Assembly (NCBI RefSeq): GCF_046244385.1
Contig: NZ_CP176366.1
Location: 1,240,001 to 1,304,000, forward strand
Direction: 5' to 3'
Source: Methanospirillum stamsii
GTDB lineage: Archaea > Halobacteriota > Methanomicrobia > Methanomicrobiales > Methanospirillaceae
Length of the DNA stretch: 64,000 nt
A program made the position numbers and the translations under genes. Shown piece by piece: positions 55,433-63,028 of the stretch (position 1 is its first letter; each line of letters begins with the position of its first letter). The notes under the pieces are model-generated. The model did not search any database and was not told where the DNA came from. It was given only the letters and a program-made list of their open reading frames with translations.

Positions 55433-57228
55433 GAGAATCTGCCCCGGTCATCCAGGTCCTTGATGAATCCACCGTCCATCTGATTGCTGCCGGAGAGGTG
55501 GTGGACCGTCCGGTTTCCATCGTTAAAGAACTGGTCGAGAATGCTATAGACGCGGCATCATCACGGATTACGGTGGAACTCTCTACCGCACATGGGATGA
55601 TTACCCGCATCAGGATCACCGATGACGGGGTTGGCATTCCTTCTTCAGAGGTCAGTATTGCCTTTCTTGCCCATGCCACAAGCAAGATAAGGACCGGCGA
55701 TGATCTGCTTTCCTGCCGGACTCTTGGATTTCGGGGGGAGGCACTTGCGAGTATTGCGGCTGTCTCCTACGTGACGATGGTCACAAAGCCGAAAGAATCG
55801 GAGACAGCAATCCGGTTTCGGATCACGGGGGGAGAGGTCGTCGAATGTACCGAGACCGGGGCACCGAACGGGACCTCGATAACTGTTGAGGAGGTGTTTT
55901 TTAACACACCTGCACGTCGGAAGTTCCTGAAAAGCCTGCAGACAGAGGTTGCCCACATCACGTCACTTCTTGAGTCATTTGCATGCCTGTATCCGGACAT
56001 CACCTTCAGGTACCTCGTAAATGGTATTGAGAAGTTCTCCACCCATGGAGGATCTGATCTTTCTGATATCTTCAGGGCACTCTACCCGTCTGATGCAGGA
56101 ATGATGATCCCCATCAGAGGCGAGGATGGTAATACCCTCGTGACCGGCCTTGTATCGCTCCCGAAACTGGTTAAACAGAATCGCCAGCGGTTTCTTATTG
56201 CCGTGAACGGTCGCCTTGTTCAGGCCCCTGCGATGATATCTGCTGTAAAACGGGCATATGGTTCCCTGATACCCGGCAATGTCTGGCCGGTTGCGGTTCT
56301 GATGCTTGAAATCCCTCCGGCAGAGGTGGATGCGAATATCCATCCGACCAAGCGTGAGGTCAGGTTCTCCGCAGAACGAAAGATCCTTGACCTGCTTGTC
56401 CGGACGGTCAGAAGGGCACTTGACGATGCAGATTTGCTAGACCTCCCGGCCGGGATGGATGAAGATGCCCAGATCTCTCTCTCTGATATTCCTTCTCCGG
56501 CACCAGCTCCCGTCCGGTATGGAACGATAACAGCGGCTCCGGTTGCACGACAGGTATGTGAAGCAACCCTTGCCGGGTACCGGACCACATCACGCCAGCT
56601 CCTGCAGTCGAGGTTACAGGAGAGTGCGGATGCTGCTGCGGTCAGGGATGAACGATTCCCCGAGCTCTTCTGGATTGGGCAGGTCGGTGGGACATATATT
56701 GTTGCAAGTGATAAGACCGGGGCATTATTCCTGATTGATCAGCATGCAGCCCATGAACGGGTCAGGTATGATCAGTTAAAACAGCAGGAGTCTTTGCACC
56801 TGAAAACCCAGGAACTGATTGCCCCGGTAGTGCTCACCCTCAGCCCTTCCGAGGCCGGGTTTATTCCCTCTGTTCTTCCGGTTCTCACCGATGAAGGATT
56901 TATTATTGAACCCTTTGGTCAGGATACCTGGTGTGTGCGGGGTGTTCCGGTGGTCCTAGGGAGGTATGAGGATCCTGAAACGGTCAGGGAGCTCATTGGA
57001 ACGATCCTTTCAGAGGACGAGGGACCAGTCAGGTTAAAAGAACGGGTTCTCCGGCTTGTTTCATGCAGAAGTGCGGTTAAGGCAGGAGCGGTGCTCACCC
57101 CGGAACAGGGAATGGATATAATCACCCAGTTGTCACAGACTGCTGATCCCTGGACCTGTCCGCATGGCAGGCCGACGATAATCTCGTTCTCAAGTCAGGA
57201 ATTAGGAAAAATGTTTAAAAGGGTATAG
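55429..57228 (+). CDS. mutL: DNA mismatch repair protein MutL
   Basis: 599 residues. The GHKL ATPase has ELVENAIDAASSRITVEL, DDGVGIPSSE, TLGFRGEALASI and GTSITVEEVFFNTPARRKFLK. A proline-rich linker (about 340-400) precedes the C-terminal domain, which has the nicking-endonuclease motif DQHAAHERVRYD (about 437; the last acidic residue is D in place of E) and the zinc-binding CPHGRPTI near 577. So this is the endonuclease-type MutL. It forms a two-gene operon with mutS. Confidence 0.96.
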   Translation: MRESAPVIQVLDESTVHLIAAGEVVDRPVSIVKELVENAIDAASSRITVELSTAHGMITRIRITDDGVGIPSSEVSIAFLAHATSKIRTGDDLLSCRTLGFRGEALASIAAVSYVTMVTKPKESETAIRFRITGGEVVECTETGAPNGTSITVEEVFFNTPARRKFLKSLQTEVAHITSLLESFACLYPDITFRYLVNGIEKFSTHGGSDLSDIFRALYPSDAGMMIPIRGEDGNTLVTGLVSLPKLVKQNRQRFLIAVNGRLVQAPAMISAVKRAYGSLIPGNVWPVAVLMLEIPPAEVDANIHPTKREVRFSAERKILDLLVRTVRRALDDADLLDLPAGMDEDAQISLSDIPSPAPAPVRYGTITAAPVARQVCEATLAGYRTTSRQLLQSRLQESADAAAVRDERFPELFWIGQVGGTYIVASDKTGALFLIDQHAAHERVRYDQLKQQESLHLKTQELIAPVVLTLSPSEAGFIPSVLPVLTDEGFIIEPFGQDTWCVRGVPVVLGRYEDPETVRELIGTILSEDEGPVRLKERVLRLVSCRSAVKAGAVLTPEQGMDIITQLSQTADPWTCPHGRPTIISFSSQELGKMFKRV

Positions 57229-57268
57229 TTTCATTAAACTCTGAAACGTGGTGTTTTTCAATACAAGG

Positions 57269-57469
57269 ATGAAAATTATTATAGATTCTGTCATCAGAGC
57301 TTGTTATATTCGGTTTGATGAATCACCAATTGTGGGTTCTGAAGAGGTTAAATCAGGAGTTATTCTGGATTATGCCAAAGATAACAGAATTGTTGGGATT
57401 GAACTTCTCCATATGAATCCAGAGATTATGAGTAATCTTATGAGAAATTTCTCATTAGAGACAAAGTAA
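57269..57469 (+). CDS. DUF2283 small protein
   Basis: 66 residues from ATG 57269. Pattern MKIIIDSVIRACYIRFDESP, then GVILDYAKDNRIVGIELL is typical of DUF2283 proteins, which are often found beside toxin-antitoxin or mobile genes. Convergent with hicA. Function unknown; an in-frame GTG at 57248 would add seven residues. Confidence 0.7.
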   Translation: MKIIIDSVIRACYIRFDESPIVGSEEVKSGVILDYAKDNRIVGIELLHMNPEIMSNLMRNFSLETK

Positions 57470-57530
57470 TGTCTAATAAAATGAGCAATATCGGAAAAGA
57501 GGAGGAATACTCCGTCATCCGACAACCTAA

Positions 57531-57770
57531 TTATCCCAATAAATCCTCAATTTCGTCATCGGTGAACCCCAGTTGCCGAAGAACAATCAGCATATAATGA
57601 GAAGACAACTCATCTTTTGCCATAACCACCGGTGCATGGTATTTTATTCCTCCGGATATTCTCTCAAATATTGCGTGACTCGTTCCGCGCTGACGAATTA
57701 ACCGTGCATTGCCTTTAGTCAACAGGGCCACAAATTTTCTGCTTGGCATCGGGGGTAATTTATGCGGCAC
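57531..57770 (-). CDS. hicA: HicA-type toxin
   Basis: 79 residues. MPSRKFVALLTKGNARLIRQRG then TSHAIFE carries the conserved catalytic histidine of HicA mRNA interferases (dsRBD-like fold), and LRQLGFTDDEIEDLL ends it. Its ATG lies 11 bases inside hicB, so the pair is co-translated. Known role: ribosome-independent mRNA cleavage blocked by HicB. Confidence 0.82.
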   Translation of the reverse strand: MPHKLPPMPSRKFVALLTKGNARLIRQRGTSHAIFERISGGIKYHAPVVMAKDELSSHYMLIVLRQLGFTDDEIEDLLG

Positions 57771-58053
57771 AGGGATCGGAGATTGTTATTTTTTTTGAAA
57801 ACAAACGACCATTCGAATTAGAGGACATCTCGTCTCCAATAAGAAACTCTCTGAGCAGATCCAACGAGACCGGCTTTATCTCATCTTCGATACCTTCTTC
57901 TTTGACAAAAGAAAGGTACTCCTTACATGCTTCCTGAAGCATCGTGGTTGCGTCCTCAATACTATCTCCCTGACTGGCGACATTGAGTTCAAGACAAAGA
58001 CCAATGTAAAAATCTCCAGATCTTTTTATAATTCCCGTGTATGCACAAGTCAT
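57760..58053 (-). CDS. hicB: HicB-type antitoxin
   Basis: 97 residues. Partial RNase H-like HicB core: YTGIIKRSGDFYIGLCLELNVASQGDSIEDATTMLQEACKEYL split between strands and helix is diagnostic. The C-terminal 30 residues (NSNGRLFSKKITI) lack an evident helix-turn-helix. hicB precedes hicA, which starts inside it. Divergent from the photolyase gene. Confidence 0.82.
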   Translation of the reverse strand: MTCAYTGIIKRSGDFYIGLCLELNVASQGDSIEDATTMLQEACKEYLSFVKEEGIEDEIKPVSLDLLREFLIGDEMSSNSNGRLFSKKITISDPCAA

Positions 58054-58145
58054 AAGTCCTCATCTCATGATGAACTTACATATCTGTGATTATTAAGAGC
58101 ATGTAATATTTCCGGATAAAAAATCTGTGGCATCTGGTGTAAATT

Positions 58146-59492
58146 ATGATCCAGCCTGAACGCATTACTTCATTCAATAATCAGGAATCGAAGGGTTCGT
58201 ACATCCTCTATTGGATGCAATCAGCGGTCAGGACCAGATATAATCATGCCCTTGAATATGCAATTGAAAGATCGAACGAACTAAAAAAACCTCTCATCGT
58301 CGTCTTTTGCCTTGCCCAATCCTATCCTGAGGCAACACCAGTTCATTACCGGTTTTTATGGGAGGGTCTTCAGGACGTGAATCGTTCTTTCTCCAAGCGG
58401 GGAATCGGATTTCAGATCCTGTCCGGGAGTCCGGTTGATATCATTCCCCGGATTGTAGACGATGCATGCATGATGGTGACCGATCAGGGCTGGATCCGGC
58501 TTCAGCGGGAATGGAGGCAAAAGGTCATTGATACCGTTCCCTGTAAGGTAGTGATTGTAGAGACCAACCTGATCGTGCCGGTTCAGGTTGCTTCACCAAA
58601 AGAAGAATGGTCGGCAGGAACATTCAGGCCAAAAATTACCCGGCAACTACCCACTTTTCTGCACACCCTCACCAGTCGGCATGTGCAGGTGGAATCCCAG
58701 GACTATCAGCCATTCACGGGGATCCCGGTCGGAGCAGAGCAGCAGTTCACACAGGAACGAATCAAAGACGATACTTCTTCTCACTTTCTTCCCGGAGGAG
58801 AGACAGCTGCAGACAATTATCTCTCTGCATTCCTCTCTGGCACCATTGACCGGTATGAGACCACCCACAATGATCCGACAGCCCGTGCGACATCATATTT
58901 GAGCGCATACTTACATTTCGGTCATATATCACCGCTTTATATCGCCCTCCGGGTGATGGAACATCCCGGACCGGGAACAAATACATTCCTGGAACAACTC
59001 ATCGTTCGTCGGGAGTTATCACACAATTTTGTCTGGTATAATCCCCGGTATGATGACTATGAAGGACTTCCGGAATGGACAAAAAAGACCCTTGAAAAAC
59101 ACCGGATCGATACACGGGAATATTCATACACGCTGGCAGATTTTGAGCAGTGCAGGACTCATGATACGGCATGGAATACCATGCAACTCTCGATGATTCG
59201 GACCGGATACCTGCATGGGTACCTTCGTATGTATTGGGGAAAGAAGATCCTTGAATGGACCGAAACACCTGAAGAGGCGTATAACATTGCGCTTTCTCTC
59301 AATAACCGGTATGAACTGGATGGGCGTGACCCGAATGGTTACTGTGGGGTTGCCTGGTGTTTTGGCAAACATGATCGCCCATGGAAGGAGCGCCCGATAT
59401 TCGGAACCATCCGGTACATGAATGAGGCAGGACTCCGGCGTAAGTTCAGGCTGGACGGATGGGTGGGTCGGATGCTCGAGCTGTATTCCTGA
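58146..59492 (+). CDS. phr: Class II CPD photolyase
   Basis: 448 residues. Repairs UV-made cyclobutane dimers using FAD and light. N-terminal Rossmann domain (YILYWMQSAVRTRYNHALEYA, PLIVVFCLAQSYP) and class II signature in the C-terminal helical domain: TSYLSAYLHFGHISPLYIA, RRELSHNFVWYNP, and MYWGKKILEWT, GRDPNGYCGVAWCFGKHDRPW. Divergent from hicBA. Confidence 0.95.
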   Translation: MIQPERITSFNNQESKGSYILYWMQSAVRTRYNHALEYAIERSNELKKPLIVVFCLAQSYPEATPVHYRFLWEGLQDVNRSFSKRGIGFQILSGSPVDIIPRIVDDACMMVTDQGWIRLQREWRQKVIDTVPCKVVIVETNLIVPVQVASPKEEWSAGTFRPKITRQLPTFLHTLTSRHVQVESQDYQPFTGIPVGAEQQFTQERIKDDTSSHFLPGGETAADNYLSAFLSGTIDRYETTHNDPTARATSYLSAYLHFGHISPLYIALRVMEHPGPGTNTFLEQLIVRRELSHNFVWYNPRYDDYEGLPEWTKKTLEKHRIDTREYSYTLADFEQCRTHDTAWNTMQLSMIRTGYLHGYLRMYWGKKILEWTETPEEAYNIALSLNNRYELDGRDPNGYCGVAWCFGKHDRPWKERPIFGTIRYMNEAGLRRKFRLDGWVGRMLELYS

Positions 59493-59565
59493 TCCTGATC
59501 CTGGTTTCCGGTTCAATCACTCAAGGCCCCTGATAAGGCCTCACTAAACAGATCCCAAGGTGAAC

Positions 59566-60399
59566 ATGGATAAGTATTATAATCCTGCTGACTCTGATGC
59601 CATTTCGCAGTTTAATGCTTACCTGGCGGAATTTTATGAAAAAAATAAGCGCCCGATGCCATGGCGGGATGACATCACCCCGTTCCGGGTGGTGGTATCG
59701 GAGATAATGCTTCAGCAGACACAGGTGCCAAGGGTGATGGATAAATTTCCGCAGTTTATCCAGACGTTTCCGGATTTTAATGCACTTGCCGGAGCATCCC
59801 TCGAAGATGTCATGAGAGCCTGGCAGGGTCTTGGCTATAACCGGCGGGCGAAATATCTCCTGGAGATTTCCCGGGCGATTGTAGAAAAATGGAATGGAAT
59901 AGTGCCGGATGATCCGGAAATTCTAAAAACTCTGCCTGGGATTGGAACTGCTACTGCCGGGTCTATTGTCGCTTTTTCATATAATCGTCCGGTTGTTTTT
60001 ATTGAAACTAATATCCGGCGGGTATTTATTCACCATTTCTTTCAAGATCAAGCGGATGTTTCTGACAAGGAGATCATTCCGGTTATCAGCCGTGCGCTAA
60101 ATAAAAATAATCCACGCGAGTGGTATTACAGCCTGATGGATTATGGAACATTTCTTGCCGGAAAGATAAAGAATCCAAACCGGAGGAGCAGGCATTATGC
60201 GGTGCAGTCACCCTTCGCTGGTTCAGACCGGGAGATACGGGGGCAGGTCATAAAAATCCTCCTTGAGAACGGGCCGACACAGTATAATCAACTGGTTGGA
60301 ATAGTGGGGGATCAACATTCAAGAACTGAAAAGATTATTTCCCAAATGATAATTGAAGGGCTCATTGTAAAAGATCATACCACCATCCATTTCTCCTGA
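59566..60399 (+). CDS. MutY-like HhH-GPD DNA glycosylase lacking the Fe-S cluster
   Basis: 277 residues. RPMPWRDDITPFRVVVSEIMLQQTQVPRV matches MutY, with the catalytic glutamate in SEIMLQQT. The helix-hairpin-helix is LPGIGTATAGSI, and the catalytic Asp of HhH-GPD proteins is replaced in the segment RPVVFIETNIRRVF (E where D is usual). The four cysteines of the Fe-S cluster are absent; instead a C-terminal winged helix follows (IRGQVIKILLENGPTQYNQL). AAGGTGA overlaps the start; ATG 59566 preferred over GTG 59560. Confidence 0.85.
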   Translation: MDKYYNPADSDAISQFNAYLAEFYEKNKRPMPWRDDITPFRVVVSEIMLQQTQVPRVMDKFPQFIQTFPDFNALAGASLEDVMRAWQGLGYNRRAKYLLEISRAIVEKWNGIVPDDPEILKTLPGIGTATAGSIVAFSYNRPVVFIETNIRRVFIHHFFQDQADVSDKEIIPVISRALNKNNPREWYYSLMDYGTFLAGKIKNPNRRSRHYAVQSPFAGSDREIRGQVIKILLENGPTQYNQLVGIVGDQHSRTEKIISQMIIEGLIVKDHTTIHFS

Positions 60400-60470
60400 T
60401 ATTTTACGCGTTCCGAGGTACAGGGGGTGCGTGCCTAAACAAAGATTTGGTATGGTAATCCTGAAAAAAA

Positions 60471-60479
60471 TGCCTAATT
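60471..60479 (+). repeat. Left copy of 9-base direct repeat flanking the transposase-like gene
   Basis: TGCCTAATT here and again at 62114-62122. They bracket the transposase-like gene, and could be a target-site duplication; no terminal inverted repeats were found just inside. Confidence 0.35.
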
Positions 60480-60503
60480 AGAATGTAATAAAAGGGATAT
60501 TTT

Positions 60504-62033
60504 TCAGAGTTCCGCACTCCATTTGAGAGAGTCAAGAATCTCTTTTTGTCTTGAGGACAGCCCTGTCACGATGACTCTTTCATTTCCAAGTCCAATCAAG
60601 CGGATTTTCATCAGTTCCAGAAGTATTCTCTCTGATGTATATATTGACAGAAGTCCTGATTTTGTATATTGCTCATGTACCCATCGTTCAATAACGAGAG
60701 CGATGAAAGCAATAAGAAAAGCCCCGTTCTTCATTACATCACTGTCAACAGTAAGTGGGAAAACCTGGAAATTCTTAAGAAAAGTAGTAATGAAATCTTC
60801 AGCTTCTGCACGTTCTTCAAGCCACTCAAGACAGGTATCCCACTGATATTCGGGATCTCCGGTGATAATTACCGATATTCCACTATTTTTCAGGTATTTT
60901 CCGAGTGCCTTTCTTTTTACGTCAACAAACATCCGGTTATCTTCAACTTTCCATTGGAGGAACTGGTTGTATATTCCGGCAACATCCGCAACTGCCTCAG
61001 CAGGGTTTACCCAGCGGTATATTGGCTTTTCATTGAGATTTTCGAGAATGAGATCGATATCTTCGGCGTACCGTTCCCTTATTTCCTCTTCCTGCCGGGG
61101 ACTATAAATGATATATCCCTTCAGATGATGGGTTTCCAGCGTGAGGTTTACTGGAATTACAAATAATGTCTCTCCACGGAAAATTTTCAGATTTTTAGGG
61201 TGCATTAATTCAGAGCGGTGCTGTTTGATCTCATCTTTGATAAGATCATGTTCCGGATCCAGGGGAAAAATGAGGGGTATTTCACTATATATGGCCCCAT
61301 ACAGATTCATTGAGGATTCAAAATTTTTACCTGAAATTATTGTTGCCTTTTTCCCAGAGAAGAGGCTCATCCCTGCGCTTATCGCTTTCACAAGGTCTGA
61401 GGTGATGAGATATCTCGCTGATGAGAGGTATCCTACAGGTATGTTCTCAATATTGTCATAAAAAAGGACAATTGGTTCAATACTCTGATGAGTGACTCCC
61501 TTATTCCAGGTAGTCGGTTTGGACATCGGTAGATCAATACTGAACACACGCATGTTCCCGCTATCCGGAATCTGGGAGAGTGCTCTGCATATACTGAGGT
61601 GAATTGAGCCCTCACCAAGTTTTTTCAGGAGCCTGGTGATGCTCTGGGTTGTTATTTTCAGACCTGAAAATACCCGGGGGAGGACAGTAGATTCATACCA
61701 GGACGCTGGTGAGTGTAATGCATCCGGATGATGAATTCCTGCAAAAAGAAGTGCCAGGAATAATCTGACTTCATGGTCTGTGAGGTGTGATCCCAGAATC
61801 TCCTGAATACGGAGGTTTTTCACGGCCTGCAGGTACGGAATGAACTCTCCATAGGCGTAGACTCGTTCAGGTGTTTTTGCTTTTTCTCTGACCCTGACTG
61901 GTTGCCCGTCTACATTTTTACCGAGATATCTGCTTTTTTGCCTGGTTCTTCTAGACTCTTTATCATAATAGTAGGTGATCTCATACAGGTATTCATGCCC
62001 GTTGATCTTTTTGACCCGGGTTGTCGTTTTCAC
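60504..62033 (-). CDS. IS1634/IS4-like transposase, probably inactive or domesticated
   Basis: 509 residues. The N-terminus (YYYDKESRRTRQKSRYLGKN) and the C-terminal helix region (AFLIAFIALVIERWVHEQY, then SGLLSIYTSERILLELMKIR) follow IS1634-type transposases. The DDE core looks worn: the first Asp is in FSIDLPMSK, the second position shows GKNFESS in place of an Asp-rich strand, and the usual Y-x2-R-x3-E is only a loose CLEWLEERAEAED. The frame is intact, so it is either a young mutant or a domesticated gene. Flanked by the 9-base repeats noted. Confidence 0.7.
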   Translation of the reverse strand: MKTTTRVKKINGHEYLYEITYYYDKESRRTRQKSRYLGKNVDGQPVRVREKAKTPERVYAYGEFIPYLQAVKNLRIQEILGSHLTDHEVRLFLALLFAGIHHPDALHSPASWYESTVLPRVFSGLKITTQSITRLLKKLGEGSIHLSICRALSQIPDSGNMRVFSIDLPMSKPTTWNKGVTHQSIEPIVLFYDNIENIPVGYLSSARYLITSDLVKAISAGMSLFSGKKATIISGKNFESSMNLYGAIYSEIPLIFPLDPEHDLIKDEIKQHRSELMHPKNLKIFRGETLFVIPVNLTLETHHLKGYIIYSPRQEEEIRERYAEDIDLILENLNEKPIYRWVNPAEAVADVAGIYNQFLQWKVEDNRMFVDVKRKALGKYLKNSGISVIITGDPEYQWDTCLEWLEERAEAEDFITTFLKNFQVFPLTVDSDVMKNGAFLIAFIALVIERWVHEQYTKSGLLSIYTSERILLELMKIRLIGLGNERVIVTGLSSRQKEILDSLKWSAEL

Positions 62034-62113
62034 ATATCTTTATAGGCATGCTGTATATTTTATAATTTTGTTTTTTATTAGGTAATGATTAGAAATATGA
62101 TGACAAAATCGGT

Positions 62114-62122
62114 TGCCTAATT
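62114..62122 (+). repeat. Right copy of 9-base direct repeat
   Basis: TGCCTAATT, identical to 60471-60479 on the other side of the transposase-like gene. Confidence 0.35.
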
Positions 62123-62176
62123 TAAATCTTAAAAATAAAAATCAAATCACGTATTCATGAGGTCACTGGGGCTAAA

Positions 62177-62186
62177 TTTAATATAT
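62177..62186 (+). promoter_or_regulatory. TATA box ahead of the structured-RNA candidate
   Basis: TTTAATATAT on the plus strand predicts transcription starting near 62206-62212, just before the first inverted repeat at 62220. Confidence 0.4.
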
Positions 62187-62205
62187 CTCAAAAATAACCT
62201 ATAAT

Positions 62206-62430
62206 TACCTCTCTGCATTAGAACCTGCATGGAGACACCCCCCCATCCGAATAACACCTGACGCATACATGTGAAATGCCTCATTTCACACCCCCCATCA
62301 AATGTGTGTATCAATTCATGAGGTTCTTGTAGGAGGAGAATGTTCGATGAAGACCCCATTGGTCTCTGTGATACCCGATATCACTGGTTGACTGCCCCAA
62401 GGGTGCAGAGACCAATCCCCTTTTCCACTA
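62206..62430 (+). ncRNA. Candidate structured non-coding RNA
   Basis: About 220 bases with no credible gene but nested inverted repeats. AGAACCT-g-CATG (62220-62231) pairs with CATGAGGTTCT (62317-62327), one bulge; inside it TGTGAAATG (62270-62278) pairs with CATTTCACA (62282-62290). A second domain has ATTGGTCTCTG (62358-62368) pairing perfectly with 62406-62416; inside, TGATA (62369-62373) pairs with TATCA (62379-62383). A C-rich repeat (ACACCCCCC...ATC) occurs on both sides of the first hairpin. T-runs follow at 62421 and 62433. It matches no archaeal RNA I know (not SRP, RNase P, or a cobalamin switch). Strand is inferred from the TATA box; the repeats would also fold on the minus strand as a 3' tail of cbiE. 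Confidence 0.4.
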
Positions 62431-62437
62431 TTGTTTT

Positions 62438-63028
62438 TCAGGATTTTTCAGTATTTGTAACAAATAGGATGTAAATATTCCCCTCAGGAACCGGAGGGTT
62501 TTGAGCAGTGCCTTCGTGTATTTTTTCATCCGGATATCCAAGATTTTCACAGATAATTATTCGTGCGGGAATGGAGAGTCTTGAAAGACTGCTGGCCAGG
62601 GTATTTACAGGAAACCGGGGGTCGGCAATGATACACGATTTTCTTCCCTTTACATGCATTTCACAGCAATCATCGATTGCTTTTTCATGGTCCCTTCCAT
62701 GGGCGGTGATGATGAACAGGTTTGTGAGGGAAATTCCTGTTCGTGCAGCTCCTAATTGTATCGAGGATATTCCTGGTGTTATCTCTCCGCCAAGATACCC
62801 AAGTCCCGAAACCATGGGATCTCCGGTTGAGAGAACAATTGCATCATTCGGGAGTTGCCGCAGTGATGAATAATCTTCAATGATCCTGACCTCGGCATTC
62901 CTGGATATGTGGGATTTTACAAGATTGATTGCCCTCTCCGATCCCACAATAAGACGAGCGGATCGTATCACTGTTATTGCCGATTCAGTGAGCATTCCCG
63001 GACCACAACCTACACCGACGATTTTCAT
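62438..63028 (-). CDS. cbiE: Cobalt-precorrin-7 C5-methyltransferase
   Basis: 196 residues, precorrin methyltransferase fold: KIVGVGCGPGMLTESAITVI at the start, VLSTGDPMVSGLGYLG, and ARTGISLTNLFIITAHGRD. Methylates C5 in anaerobic cobamide synthesis; the C15 step needs a separate CbiT. Overlaps cbiD by four bases. Methanogens need cobamides for methyl transfer by Mtr. Confidence 0.92.
   Translation of the reverse strand: MKIVGVGCGPGMLTESAITVIRSARLIVGSERAINLVKSHISRNAEVRIIEDYSSLRQLPNDAIVLSTGDPMVSGLGYLGGEITPGISSIQLGAARTGISLTNLFIITAHGRDHEKAIDDCCEMHVKGRKSCIIADPRFPVNTLASSLSRLSIPARIIICENLGYPDEKIHEGTAQNPPVPEGNIYILFVTNTEKS

Noticed and set aside
62147..62359. 70-codon minus-strand frame across the structured-RNA candidate
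   Set aside because: No start signal, cysteine- and methionine-rich random composition, and it runs through all the inverted repeats of the first domain.
62206..62430. Cobalamin riboswitch for cbiE-cbiD
   Set aside because: The region lies downstream of cbiE on its strand, not upstream of the operon, and no cobalamin-box sequence was seen.
62206..62430. RNase P RNA or SRP 7S RNA
   Set aside because: Neither the conserved RNase P core segments nor the SRP Alu and S-domain motifs are present.
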